A DNA stretch of 64,000 bases, taken from DATAFF01 sp036265615 (GTDB taxonomy: Bacteria; Pseudomonadota; Alphaproteobacteria; Rhizobiales; Aestuariivirgaceae). The notes beneath the pieces are model-generated. The model was not told the origin of the DNA. It saw only the letters and a list, made by a program, of their open reading frames with translations, and searched no databases. The stretch spans positions 1-64,000 of the forward strand of contig DATAOT010000038.1 of NCBI GenBank assembly GCA_036265615.1, given 5' to 3'. Positions 33,608 to 42,578 of this stretch are shown piece by piece. The translations under genes were made by a program, and so were the position numbers. Numbering within the stretch: the first letter of the stretch is position 1; each line of letters begins with the position of its first letter.

Positions 33608-35137
33608 CTAGCGCCTGGGCGGCACTGGCGGGGCCGGCGGAAAGCGCGACTGCTGGTCGCGGCTCGTGACGTCGAGAGTGTTGCGGGTGTACTGCGTCGA
33701 GGCGTCGCGCCGGGGCTCGAAATCCCAGGAGGTCGTCTTCCCCTGCCGCAATGCCTCGAAGATCATGTGACGGGCGCGCTGGCTTGAGAGAACCTTGCGG
33801 CTGATCGCGTCAATGTCGAAACGGCTCTCGATCTCGCGGCGGAAGGCGGCGGCGCGCGCCGGATCAGTCGGGGCGAGATTGTCGAGCTCCAGCGGATCGG
33901 CAGCGAGATCGAACAGCTGGTCAGGATCGCTCGGGGTGTGGATGAACTTCCAGCGGCCGCGGCGCAGCATGTACATGGGGGCGATCACGCCCTCGGCCAG
34001 ATATTCGCCATAGGCCGTGGCGCCGGGGTTCTCGGGGCCGCCATCGAGCAGCGGCACCAGATTGCCGCCGTCGACTGGCGTGGCCAGTTCGCTGCAACCG
34101 GTCAGCGCGGCAATGGTGGGGGCGAGATCGGCGAGCGACACCGGCTGGCGGATGCGGCGTGCCGTGAAGCGGCCGGGCTGCCAGACGATCAAGGGTATGC
34201 GGGCGGCGGCCTCCCGGAACGACATCTTGTACCAGAGCCCGCGCTCGCCCAGGAAGTCACCGTGGTCGGAGGTGAAGATGACGATCGTCTCGTCGAGCCG
34301 GCCGCAGGTCTCCAACGTGTCGATGAGGGAGCCGATGAGGCTGTCGACATAGGAGATGCTGGCGCAATAGCCACGGCGGGCTCGGCGCACATCATCATCG
34401 GTGATCTTGTCGTCGTCCATGGCAGCCATGTCGTAGAGGCGCTGCTCATGCTGATCGAGCTCGGGATAGGGAATGGGGCCGACGGTCGGCGGCGGGATGT
34501 CGCTGTCGCTGTAGAGATCGAAGAAGCGGCGGCGGTTGACATAGGGGTCGTGGGGATGGGTGAAGGAGACCTTGAGGAGAAACGGCTCGTCACCGTGATA
34601 GCGGCTCCAGTCGAAGAGCTGACGGTTGGCGAGGAAGGCCACTTCGTCGTCGAATTCGAGCTGGTTGGTGATCGCCGCCGTTCCAGCCTCTTTCACCGAG
34701 GACATGTTGTGATACCACCAGTCGATCCGCTCGCGACCGCGCAGCCGCCAGTCGGGGGTCCAACCGAAATCCGCAGGGTAGATGTCGGTGGTGAGGCGCT
34801 CCTCGAACCCGTGCAGCTGGTCGGGGCCGATGGCGTGCAGCTTGCCGGCGATGCAAGTGCGATAGCCCTGGAGGCGGGCATAATGGGCGAAGGTCGGGAT
34901 CTCAGCCGAAAACTCGGCGGCATTGTCATAGACGCCGCTGCGCGAGGGCAGCAGCCCCGAGAGCGCCACGGCGCGCGCCGGCACGCAGAGCGGCGAATTC
35001 GAATAGGCATTGTCGAACACGACTCCCTCGGCGGCGAGCCGATCGAGGTTCGGCGCCTTCGCCACGGGACTGCCGTAGGACGCCAGAAAGCGAGGTGCTA
35101 GCTGGTCGGCCATGATGAGGAGGATGTTGGGTTTCAT
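33608..35137 (-). CDS. betC: Sulfatase, choline-sulfatase-like
   Basis: 509 residues. A type I sulfatase: N-terminal NILLIMADQLAPRF metal site, then SPLCVPARA, whose C-x-P-x-R is the formylglycine modification motif (Cys about residue 52). GKLHAIGPDQLHGFEERL and ITSDHGDFLGERGLWYK-type landmarks (FTSDHGDFLG) follow. The C-terminus (SSQRARHMIFEAL, WDFEP, YTRN) matches the choline-sulfatase tail that closes the active site. It would release choline and sulfate from choline-O-sulfate. No betAB or betI genes are adjacent, so the symbol rests on sequence alone. Confidence 0.8.
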   Translation of the reverse strand: MKPNILLIMADQLAPRFLASYGSPVAKAPNLDRLAAEGVVFDNAYSNSPLCVPARAVALSGLLPSRSGVYDNAAEFSAEIPTFAHYARLQGYRTCIAGKLHAIGPDQLHGFEERLTTDIYPADFGWTPDWRLRGRERIDWWYHNMSSVKEAGTAAITNQLEFDDEVAFLANRQLFDWSRYHGDEPFLLKVSFTHPHDPYVNRRRFFDLYSDSDIPPPTVGPIPYPELDQHEQRLYDMAAMDDDKITDDDVRRARRGYCASISYVDSLIGSLIDTLETCGRLDETIVIFTSDHGDFLGERGLWYKMSFREAAARIPLIVWQPGRFTARRIRQPVSLADLAPTIAALTGCSELATPVDGGNLVPLLDGGPENPGATAYGEYLAEGVIAPMYMLRRGRWKFIHTPSDPDQLFDLAADPLELDNLAPTDPARAAAFRREIESRFDIDAISRKVLSSQRARHMIFEALRQGKTTSWDFEPRRDASTQYTRNTLDVTSRDQQSRFPPAPPVPPRR

Positions 35138-35213
35138 AAAGCGCAGTAGGTATCAGGCAGCATGATTTCGAAAGGTGCCCGAACGACGGATAGGGAGCAA
35201 TATCCGACTCGCG

Positions 35214-35840
35214 TCACCTGACGATCAGGATAAGACCCGAGACGATGAGCGCGGCGCTCCACAGCCGGTCGAGGTTGATCCAGCCGTGGCGCAGGACGGC
35301 GACGCCGGTCCAGCGGTAGACAATGACGGCAACGGCTCCGGCGACCGCCAGCATGGCTGCGGTATGAAGAGCGACGGCGAGCAGCGCGGTGCCGGCATTG
35401 CCGAGCACGCTCGAGGCGGCGCTGGTCGCCGGCATGCAGAGCGGCATCAGAGCCGGAAAAAGCATGAGGCCGGCGCCATGGGCGAGCGCCATCAGGAATG
35501 ACCAGGCGGCGAGCCCGATGAGCCCCGCCGTCATGCCGAACCTTACCCGTCCGCGATGACCCCTGAACAGGTGCCACAGTGCCCAGCCGATCAGCAGCAG
35601 TCCGGCAAACCACCGCAGCACCGTCTGATCGAAGACGAGCCCCGCCAGCAGGAACAGGAGAATGGCAACGAGAATGGCCAGCGCATGGCCGACCGCAATC
35701 GGCAGCAGCGCGATCAGCACGGCGCGAAAGCTGTCGCGCTGCAGGCCGATGGCCACCGCGAACAGCCAGCCCATGGCCGGGTTGAGGCCGTGGAAGGCGC
35801 CGAGTCCGGCAATGACGATCCACGGCCAAGCGATGCTCAC
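35214..35840 (-). CDS. Polytopic membrane protein coupled to SBP56
   Basis: 208 residues, GTG start at 35840 overlapping the SBP56 stop (GTGA), implying translational coupling. About six hydrophobic helices span nearly the whole protein. Notable polar residues inside helices include AFHGLNPAMGWL near the N-terminus, VGHALAI, and LAHGAGLMLFPALMPLCM. The helix-borne His, Met and Cys could bind a metal, somewhat reminiscent of HupE/UreJ or NicO-type carriers, but I cannot assign a family. Its tight link to SBP56 suggests transport or electron transfer for that protein. Confidence 0.75.
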   Translation of the reverse strand: MSIAWPWIVIAGLGAFHGLNPAMGWLFAVAIGLQRDSFRAVLIALLPIAVGHALAILVAILLFLLAGLVFDQTVLRWFAGLLLIGWALWHLFRGHRGRVRFGMTAGLIGLAAWSFLMALAHGAGLMLFPALMPLCMPATSAASSVLGNAGTALLAVALHTAAMLAVAGAVAVIVYRWTGVAVLRHGWINLDRLWSAALIVSGLILIVR

Positions 35841-37234
35841 GGATAGCAGTAGCTGTCCGATGAGCAGTCGCCGCCTTCGAGGCGCACCTGATGCGGCCGG
35901 TGCGGCCCTGGCCAGCTGATGAAGAAGTTCGAATCGAAGGCAAGGCCGCCATCGGGGCCGGCGTCGAGCTTCACCATCCAGCCATCGAGGCCCTGGTGAT
36001 AGAATTGCGGATCGACGGCGCCGTAGAGGGAGTTGGTGAAATAGATGCGCCGGCCGTCGCGGCTGATCTCGACCATCTGCGGTCCGCCCTGCAGCGGCTT
36101 TCCGGCAGCGCCGGGATGGGCGGCGCGCGACACGATCCCGCCGATCCTGACCTTGCCTGTGAGCTCCGGCTTCAGCGGGTCGGAAACGTCGTATTGGTGG
36201 AAGTCGCCGGTTCCCCAGCATGAGACATAAAGGAAACGGTCATCCATCGAGAGGTCGATGTCGGTGACGAGCGGCGGCACGGCGCCGAAGCCCTTGAGGA
36301 CATCGGGGAGAAGGCTCGGGTCGGCAGGCTCGGCCGGGATGTCGATGATCTTGCGCACCGCCCAGCGGCCGTTCTCGCGATACCAGGTCCAGATCGAGGA
36401 GGAAAGGTCCTTGAGGCTGACCACGGCATTGACGAAGCCGTAGGCCTGGCGCGGGTTGTGAGCCGGGCGCAGCTCGAAGATGAGCTGATATTCCGGGCCG
36501 AAGTCGAGCTCCTGCAGGTGGCTGCGGCCGTTCAGGTCCCAGAAATGCAGGCGGCGGCCGTAGTTCGAGCCGAGCAGCACCTCCGGCACGAGGCCGTTCT
36601 CGAAAGTGTCCGGGGTTCCCCATTCGCTGGTCACCATGGTGTCGTAGCCGAGGTGCCACCAGGCATCATAGGCGAGGCGCTGCGGACCGCGGTCGATCTC
36701 CCATTGCCCGCGCACATCGAAGCTCTCGTGATCCATAAGGAAGATCCCGCCCGGACCCTTGCCTGCGGCATCGCCGAGTGCCGTGACGTAGATGCCTTCC
36801 GGACCGCAATGAACCGTATGCGGGCGGGAATAGTTGGCCCGCTCGGCGAGTTCCGCGGGCTCGATGACCTTGACGATCTTCGGCTGGCGCGGATTTGGCT
36901 TGGTGTCGATGATGTGGATGCGCGAGGAGCGCAGGCCCGGAACGACCAGATGCCGACGCTCGACATGGGGATGCGGGGCGTTGGGGCACAGGCAGGACGA
37001 GCAGGCATTCCAGCCGAAATGGTGAAGCTCGTCACCGGCATTCGGCATGTCGACCTGGCCGATGATCGCGCCATATTTGTCGGAGGCGGGATCGACGTCG
37101 ACGATGGCGATGTAATCGGGGGACTTGCGGTTCGGGTCGAAGGCCGCGACATAGGCGATGCGCTCTGCCGGCGCCTTCATGGCCATGCGGGGCGAGGGAT
37201 AGAATGAAGGATCAGGCTTCCAGGTGGCAACCAT
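35837..37234 (-). CDS. Selenium-binding protein 56 / methanethiol oxidase family
   Basis: 465 residues, full-length SBP56 family: AERIAYVAAFDPNRKSPDYI, the ACSSCLC motif near residue 80 (CSSC is the proposed selenium/metal site), HHFGWN, SRPHTVHCGP, EWGTPDTFENG and a C-terminal SYCYP. Relatives include human SELENBP1 and bacterial MtoX, which oxidises methanethiol to formaldehyde, H2S and H2O2 using copper. No signal peptide is visible, unlike Hyphomicrobium MtoX. Activity is therefore uncertain. It heads a two-gene operon with the membrane protein that follows. Confidence 0.92.
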   Translation of the reverse strand: MVATWKPDPSFYPSPRMAMKAPAERIAYVAAFDPNRKSPDYIAIVDVDPASDKYGAIIGQVDMPNAGDELHHFGWNACSSCLCPNAPHPHVERRHLVVPGLRSSRIHIIDTKPNPRQPKIVKVIEPAELAERANYSRPHTVHCGPEGIYVTALGDAAGKGPGGIFLMDHESFDVRGQWEIDRGPQRLAYDAWWHLGYDTMVTSEWGTPDTFENGLVPEVLLGSNYGRRLHFWDLNGRSHLQELDFGPEYQLIFELRPAHNPRQAYGFVNAVVSLKDLSSSIWTWYRENGRWAVRKIIDIPAEPADPSLLPDVLKGFGAVPPLVTDIDLSMDDRFLYVSCWGTGDFHQYDVSDPLKPELTGKVRIGGIVSRAAHPGAAGKPLQGGPQMVEISRDGRRIYFTNSLYGAVDPQFYHQGLDGWMVKLDAGPDGGLAFDSNFFISWPGPHRPHQVRLEGGDCSSDSYCYP

Positions 37235-37300
37235 GCAGTCCTCCTCAGGGTCGGTCGGGGCAGAGCGGGCATTGTTTCATCCGCCGAGGACCGCGGCAAG

Positions 37301-37612
37301 ATGATTGGCGAAGACGAGAGCAGGAGAGCGGGCAGGGGGCCGGCGGCGGTGGTTCTGATCACCGCCATCCGCGCCTACCAGCTGTCGCTGTCATTCTTCC
37401 TCGGGCGGCAGTGCCGGCATCTGCCGACCTGCTCGGAATATGCGATGGAGGCGATCAGGCGCCATGGCGCCTGGGCCGGGTTCTGGCTCGGCGTGTTCCG
37501 CGTGGCGCGGTGCCATCCCTTCGGGACGCATGGCTTCGATCCGCCTCCCGACGCAGCACCGCGCCGCGAGCTCAGAGTCTGGCGCTATGCCCGCCTTGGC
37601 CGTCGACCTTGA
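37301..37612 (+). CDS. yidD: Membrane protein insertion efficiency factor YidD
   Basis: 103 residues. The YidD signature is plain: AIRAYQLSLSFFLGRQCRHLPTCSEYAMEAI as landmark pieces (YQLSLSFF, CRHLPTCSEYA), then HGAWAGFWLGVFRVARCHPFG. It is a small inner-membrane-associated helper for YidC/Sec insertion. The conserved Cys residues (CRH, TCS, RCHP) are intact. It diverges from SBP56 and converges with the outer-membrane protein gene. Confidence 0.94.
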   Translation: MIGEDESRRAGRGPAAVVLITAIRAYQLSLSFFLGRQCRHLPTCSEYAMEAIRRHGAWAGFWLGVFRVARCHPFGTHGFDPPPDAAPRRELRVWRYARLGRRP

Positions 37613-37624
37613 GACGGGCGGGGC

Positions 37625-38347
37625 CTACCAGCTCATGCCTGCGAAATTGTAGCTCAGGCCGACACGAAAGGTGTGCAAGTCGCCGACATCCATGTCGACG
37701 ACGCATTTTCGGCGGCATTCCGAAGTCGAGAGGTCATATTCGCCATCCTCGAAGGCGCCAAAGAGATACTCTGCCTTGAGGTGAATGTTCTGGGTCAGAG
37801 CCGCTTCGATGCCGCCGCCGACCACCCAGCCGAAGAGAGCTTGCGAGGCGCTCGAGGAGATCGCGGAGGGACCGACCAAGCCGTCGAAAGTGGTATTGAG
37901 CCAGCCGGCGCCGCCGGTGACATAGATGAGGGTGCTCTCGCTCGGCAGCCAGCCGACGCGGCCGCGGGCCGTCGCGAGCGCGTCGAGCGCGTAGTTGGTC
38001 TGCTCCTCGCCGCCGGCGAAGGCGAGATGACCGTCGATGGTCCAGCCGTAGTCGCCCTCGACGCCGAGCAGAAAGGAGCCGATCTGGTAGTCGTAGCCGC
38101 CATAGATGCCGGCCAGACCGACGCAGCCGGCCATATTGGGATCGATGCTGATATAGGGCGGCGAGTAATTGGCCTCGAGGCAGCCGACGCCGCCGAAGCC
38201 GCCGAGATAGAGTCCTGTCCAGTCGGTGTAGGCCGGACGCATCTCCGGCGGCAGGAGGTCAGCCGCCGCGCTCCGAGCGGTCGACGCCATAAGCGCCGTC
38301 AGCCCGATCCCAGTTGCCACGAGAACTCTGCTCAAATTCGCCATCAC
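37625..38347 (-). CDS. Outer-membrane beta-barrel protein (Omp25/RopB-like)
   Basis: 240 residues (ATG at 38347 or 38344). A signal peptide (VLVATGIGLTALMASTARSAAA) precedes DWTGLYLGGFGGVG, an alternating hydrophobic pattern of about eight beta strands, and a C-terminal strand ending LSYNFAGMSW. This is the small eight-stranded porin-like family common in Rhizobiales. Four Cys residues, unusual for an OMP, occur as CLEAN, GCVGLAG and ECRRKCV. Upstream is TTAA-N7-TTAG (38408-38422 region), a weak CtrA-like site. Confidence 0.85.
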   Translation of the reverse strand: MMANLSRVLVATGIGLTALMASTARSAAADLLPPEMRPAYTDWTGLYLGGFGGVGCLEANYSPPYISIDPNMAGCVGLAGIYGGYDYQIGSFLLGVEGDYGWTIDGHLAFAGGEEQTNYALDALATARGRVGWLPSESTLIYVTGGAGWLNTTFDGLVGPSAISSSASQALFGWVVGGGIEAALTQNIHLKAEYLFGAFEDGEYDLSTSECRRKCVVDMDVGDLHTFRVGLSYNFAGMSW

Positions 38348-38455
38348 TTCGCCCCCACACGGACACCATGGTTAATACGAACGGGGGCACAGTAGCCGTG
38401 TCAGGGTTAAGCATTGGTTAGTGCTCGCGCGAAATTGCGCGCATAGCGAGCAAGG

Positions 38456-38531
38456 GAAGGCAGTAGGCACTAGGCACTAGGCAGTAGGGAAGTCGTCGAT
38501 CACCGCCTATTGCCTATTGCCTACTGCCTTC
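38456..38531. repeat. Heptamer-repeat hairpin
   Basis: GAAGGCAGTAGGCA (38456-38469) is exactly inverted at 38518-38531. Each arm continues as degenerate 7-mers (TAGGCAC, TAGGCAG; CCTATTG), so the whole unit folds into a long imperfect stem. It lies upstream of thrS, between divergent genes. Confidence 0.85.
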
Positions 38532-38615
38532 GCTTTTGCCAAAAGCCGGCTTCGCCCAGGACGGGCGATGCGCTTACCTGCAGCGTAGGCAGGAGTGAGC
38601 TGGCCAGGAGCGTCC

Positions 38616-40571
38616 ATGATCTCCCTGACATTCCCCGATGGTGCAAAACGGTCATTCGCCGCCGGCGTGACGGGGCGCGAGGTCGCCGCCTCGATCGCCA
38701 AGTCGCTCGAGAAGAAGGCCGTCGCGATGACGGTCGACGGCAGGCTCACCGATCTCGCGGACGAACTGCACGGCGATGCAGCGGTCCGCTTCGTCACCCG
38801 CGAGGATCCGGAAGCGCTCGAGCTGATTCGGCATGACTGCGCCCATGTTCTGGCGGAGGCGGTGCAGGATCTCTATCCCGGAACCCAGGTGACGATCGGA
38901 CCGGTGATCGAGAACGGCTTCTATTACGACTTCCACCGCAACCAGCCGTTCACGCCCGAGGATTTCCCCGCCATCGAGGCGAAGATGCGCGAGATCATCG
39001 GCCGCGACAAGCCGTTCACCAAGGAGATATGGAGCCGTGACAAGGCGCGCGACGTGTTCGCGGCCAAGGGCGAAGGGTTCAAGGTCGAGCTGATCGATGC
39101 CATTCCGGAAGGCGAGCCGATCAAGATCTACAAGCAGGGCGACTGGTTCGATCCCTGCCGGGGGCCGCATATGCCTTCGACCGGACGGGTCGGCAGTGCC
39201 TTCCGGCTGATGAAGGTCGCGGGGGCCTATTGGCGCGGCGATCCGAGCCGCCCGATGCTGACGCGGATCTATGGCACGGCCTGGCGCAATGGCGAGGAGC
39301 TCGCAGCGCATCTCCATGCGCTCGAGGAGGCCGAGAAGCGCGACCACCGCAAGCTCGGCCGCGAGATGGATCTCTTCCATTTTCAGGAGGAGGGACCGGG
39401 GGTGGTGTTCTGGCACCCCAAGGGCTGGGCGATCTTCAAGGAAGTCATCGCCTATATGCGCCGCCGGCTCGACCAGTCGGGCTACAGCGAGGTCAATGCG
39501 CCGCAGATCCTCGACAAATCGCTTTGGGAGACCTCGGGCCATTGGGAGTGGTACCGCGAGCACATGTTCGTCACCGAGACGGAGGACGAGCGGGTGTTCG
39601 CCATCAAGCCGATGAACTGCCCGGGCCACGTGCAGATCTTCAAGCACGGGCTCAAGTCCTATCGCGACCTGCCGATGCGATTGTCAGAGTTCGGCGCGGT
39701 TTCGCGCTACGAGCCGTCGGGGGCGCTGCATGGGCTGATGCGGGTCAGGGCCTTCACCCAGGACGATGCGCATATCTTCTGCACCGAGGATCAGATGCGG
39801 GCGGAGTGCCTCGCCATCAACGACCTGATCCTGTCGACCTATTCCGACTTCGGCTTCGACGATGTCGTGGTGAAGCTGTCGACCCGGCCGGACAAGCGGG
39901 TCGGCACCGACGACATGTGGGACCATGCCGAAAACGTGCTCATGGGCGTGCTCGAGGAGATCGCGCGGCAGTCGAACGGCCGCATCAAGACCGGCATCAA
40001 TCCGGGCGAGGGCGCGTTCTACGGGCCGAAATTCGAATATGTCCTGCGCGATGCGATCGGCCGCGACTGGCAGTGCGGCACCACCCAGGTGGATTTCAAC
40101 CTGCCGCAACGTTTCGGCGCGTTCTATGTCGACCAGGACGGACAGAAGAAGACGCCGGCGATGATCCACCGGGCGATCTGCGGCTCGATGGAGCGGTTCA
40201 TCGGCATCATGCTCGAGCATTATGCCGGCGCGCTGCCGTTCTGGATCGCGCCGGTCCAGGTCGTCGTCGCGACCATCGTGTCGGACGCCGACGACTATGC
40301 CCGCCGGATCATCGAGCGGTTGAGCGCGGCGGGTCTTCGCGTCGAGAGCGATCTGCGCAACGAGAAGATCACCTACAAGGTGCGCGAGCATTCGGTTGCC
40401 AAGGTGCCGGTCATCCTGGTCGTGGGCAAGCGCGAGGTCGAGGAGGGCGCCGTCAACATGCGCCGGCTCGGCTCGCCGCAGCAGCAGGCGATGAGCCTCA
40501 CCGCGGCGGTAGAGCTCCTGAAGAACGAGGCAATGCCGCCCGACATCCGCCGCGCCGGCGGTACGGCATGA
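38616..40571 (+). CDS. thrS: Threonyl-tRNA synthetase ThrS
   Basis: 651 residues from ATG at 38616 with CAGGAG upstream. Domains in order are TGS (ISLTFPDGA), the second additional editing domain (HDCAHVLAEAVQDLYPG, with H-x3-H, and the distal Cys/His DPCRGPHM), class II catalytic core (motif 2 FGAVSRYEPSGALHGLMRVR-type landmark RYEPSG; zinc ligands NCPGHV, HIFC and H in IHRAICG) and a C-terminal anticodon domain. Full length. The gene charges tRNA-Thr and edits Ser-tRNA-Thr. Confidence 0.97.
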   Translation: MISLTFPDGAKRSFAAGVTGREVAASIAKSLEKKAVAMTVDGRLTDLADELHGDAAVRFVTREDPEALELIRHDCAHVLAEAVQDLYPGTQVTIGPVIENGFYYDFHRNQPFTPEDFPAIEAKMREIIGRDKPFTKEIWSRDKARDVFAAKGEGFKVELIDAIPEGEPIKIYKQGDWFDPCRGPHMPSTGRVGSAFRLMKVAGAYWRGDPSRPMLTRIYGTAWRNGEELAAHLHALEEAEKRDHRKLGREMDLFHFQEEGPGVVFWHPKGWAIFKEVIAYMRRRLDQSGYSEVNAPQILDKSLWETSGHWEWYREHMFVTETEDERVFAIKPMNCPGHVQIFKHGLKSYRDLPMRLSEFGAVSRYEPSGALHGLMRVRAFTQDDAHIFCTEDQMRAECLAINDLILSTYSDFGFDDVVVKLSTRPDKRVGTDDMWDHAENVLMGVLEEIARQSNGRIKTGINPGEGAFYGPKFEYVLRDAIGRDWQCGTTQVDFNLPQRFGAFYVDQDGQKKTPAMIHRAICGSMERFIGIMLEHYAGALPFWIAPVQVVVATIVSDADDYARRIIERLSAAGLRVESDLRNEKITYKVREHSVAKVPVILVVGKREVEEGAVNMRRLGSPQQQAMSLTAAVELLKNEAMPPDIRRAGGTA

Positions 40572-40599
40572 GTTCAGTACAAATCGTGACCTCTCCTTA

Positions 40600-40680
40600 C
40601 CTCATGGCCGGCCCCCGAGCCGGCCATCCAGAGATGGCCCAGGCAAAGACTGGATGGCCGGGTCAAGCCCGGCCATGAGG
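40600..40680. repeat. Palindromic intergenic repeat, copy 2 (81 bp)
   Basis: CCTCATGGCCGG (40600-40611) is inverted at 40669-40680, and GGCCATCCA/TGGATGGCC form an inner pair. The two ~30-base arms are each internally palindromic. It lies between thrS and the convergent antiporter gene and may fold on transcripts of either. Confidence 0.85.
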
Positions 40681-40714
40681 GGAAGGTGGCTGCTCCACCT
40701 CAGCTGTTGATGCT

Positions 40715-42496
40715 CTATTCCGCGGCCTCCTTGGCCTCGAGCGCCGCTTCGTCCTGATTGAAGAGGTGCTCGAGCTCCTCGGCCTGCCGCATGGCGTTGG
40801 CGCGCATCTTGTCGGGGTCGGATGCGACCTGGTAATCCTCGACGAGCCGGCGGGTGTCCATCTCGGAGAAGGTCGAGATGGTGCGCCGAACCTCAGCCTC
40901 GCTGAGGCCCATGCCGCGAAGCGTCTGCCGTGCGATTTCGAGCGCGGCGCGGAAGGTCTCGCGCTCGATCACGGTCACGCCGAGATCCATGAGCTTGTGC
41001 ACATGGGTGCGGTTGCGCGCGCGGGCGTAGACGGGAAGGTCAGGATAATGGCGCCGCACCAGCTCGGCGGTGCGCAGCGAGGCCTCCACGTCGTCGATTG
41101 CCAGCACGAAGCCGCGGGCCCGTCCGGTCTGCGCCGCCTCGAGGATCTCGAGGCGCGAGGCGTCGCCATAATAGATTTCCGAGCCGAAGCGCCGGATGAA
41201 GTCGACCTGCTCGGCCGAAACGTCGAGGGCCGTGAAGGGAATGTGGCGGGCGCGCAAAATGCGGGCGACGATCTGGCCGAACCGGCCCAATCCGGCAATG
41301 ACCACATGGCCGTCGCCCTGCGGCATGGCCTTGTCGTAAAGCGGTGCCGCCGGCGGACGCAGCGCCTTGAGCCAATCATCGAGCATGAGGAGAAACGGGG
41401 TCGTCGCCATCGAGAGCGTCACTACGACATCGATCAGGTTGGCGGTGGTGAGCGAAACCGCTCTCTCGGCCACGGCGGCCGCTGTCAGCACGAAGGCGAA
41501 CTCGCCGCCCTGCGACAGGGCCAGGGCGAGGCGGCGCGACCCGGCGAGGTTCAGCCGCATGGTCCGCCCAAGCGGCCACAGCACGGCGACCTTGACGATC
41601 ACCAGTCCGAGCACGGCGAGGGCGATGGCAAACGGGTAGCGGGCGAGCAGCGTCAGGTCGAGCGACATGCCGACAGCGACAAAAAAGAAGCCGAGGAGGA
41701 GGCCTTCGAATGGCGCGATGTTTGCCTCGATCTCGTGACGGTATTCGCTGTCGGCGAGCACCAGGCCGGCGATGAAGGCGCCAAGCGCTGCCGACAAGCC
41801 GGCCGCATTCATGAGAATGACGATGACGATCACCGTGAGAAGGGCAGTGGCGGTCATCGCCTCCTGCAGGCCGGTGGCGGCCACGAAGCGATAGAGACGG
41901 GCAAGGAGAAAACGGCCCGTCAGGACGATGGCAGCGATGGCCAGAAGACCGCCGGCGGCACTCCAAGGCGACATGGCCGCGGTCCCCTCAGGCGACAGCA
42001 GGCCGACGAGCGCGATCATCGGGATGGCGGCAATGTCCTGGAACAGCAGGATGGCAAAGGCAAGCCGACCGTGGCGGGTATCGAGCTCACCGCGCTCCTT
42101 CAGCATCTGGAGGACGAAGGCGGTCGAGGAGAGCGACAACGCAAGCCCTCCGAACAGCGCGGAGCGCGCGTCGGTGAAGTTGACGAGGATCAAGCCAAGC
42201 ACGATGGCGGTCACCGCGACCTGGGCACCGCCGAGGCCGAACACCGCCATGCGCATGGCCCACAAGCGCTGCGGCCTGAGCTCGAGGCCGATCAGGAACA
42301 GCAGCATGACGACGCCGATCTCGGCGATGTTCAGGATGTTCTCGGATTCGGTGAAGATGCCAAGCGCATGCGGACCGATGACGATGCCCGCGGCAAGATA
42401 GCCGAGCACCGAGCCGACCTTGAGCTGCTTGCCCAAGGGCGCCGCCAGGGCGGCCGCTGCAAGAAGCAGCGCCAGCTGCCACAGCATATATTGCAT
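40715..42496 (-). CDS. CPA2-family monovalent cation:proton antiporter with RCK domain
   Basis: 593 residues. About 12 membrane helices occupy residues 1-385 (GSVLGYLAAGIVIGPHALG, FLIGLELRP, LFQDIAAIPMIAL are typical of KefB/KefC). A Rossmann RCK/TrkA-N domain follows at ~405-520 (VVIAGLGRFGQIVARIL), then a charged tail. The family exchanges K+ or Na+ for H+ and is gated by nucleotide or glutathione adducts. No KefF/KefG partner is adjacent. It sits alone between a repeat and an exported protein gene. Confidence 0.92.
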   Translation of the reverse strand: MQYMLWQLALLLAAAALAAPLGKQLKVGSVLGYLAAGIVIGPHALGIFTESENILNIAEIGVVMLLFLIGLELRPQRLWAMRMAVFGLGGAQVAVTAIVLGLILVNFTDARSALFGGLALSLSSTAFVLQMLKERGELDTRHGRLAFAILLFQDIAAIPMIALVGLLSPEGTAAMSPWSAAGGLLAIAAIVLTGRFLLARLYRFVAATGLQEAMTATALLTVIVIVILMNAAGLSAALGAFIAGLVLADSEYRHEIEANIAPFEGLLLGFFFVAVGMSLDLTLLARYPFAIALAVLGLVIVKVAVLWPLGRTMRLNLAGSRRLALALSQGGEFAFVLTAAAVAERAVSLTTANLIDVVVTLSMATTPFLLMLDDWLKALRPPAAPLYDKAMPQGDGHVVIAGLGRFGQIVARILRARHIPFTALDVSAEQVDFIRRFGSEIYYGDASRLEILEAAQTGRARGFVLAIDDVEASLRTAELVRRHYPDLPVYARARNRTHVHKLMDLGVTVIERETFRAALEIARQTLRGMGLSEAEVRRTISTFSEMDTRRLVEDYQVASDPDKMRANAMRQAEELEHLFNQDEAALEAKEAAE

Positions 42497-42578
42497 GTCG
42501 TGACTCCGCGTCGGCCGTGCCGGTGGCCCCCGCGGGCGACACTATCACGATGGAGGAGGGTGAAGGAAACCGCCTCGA

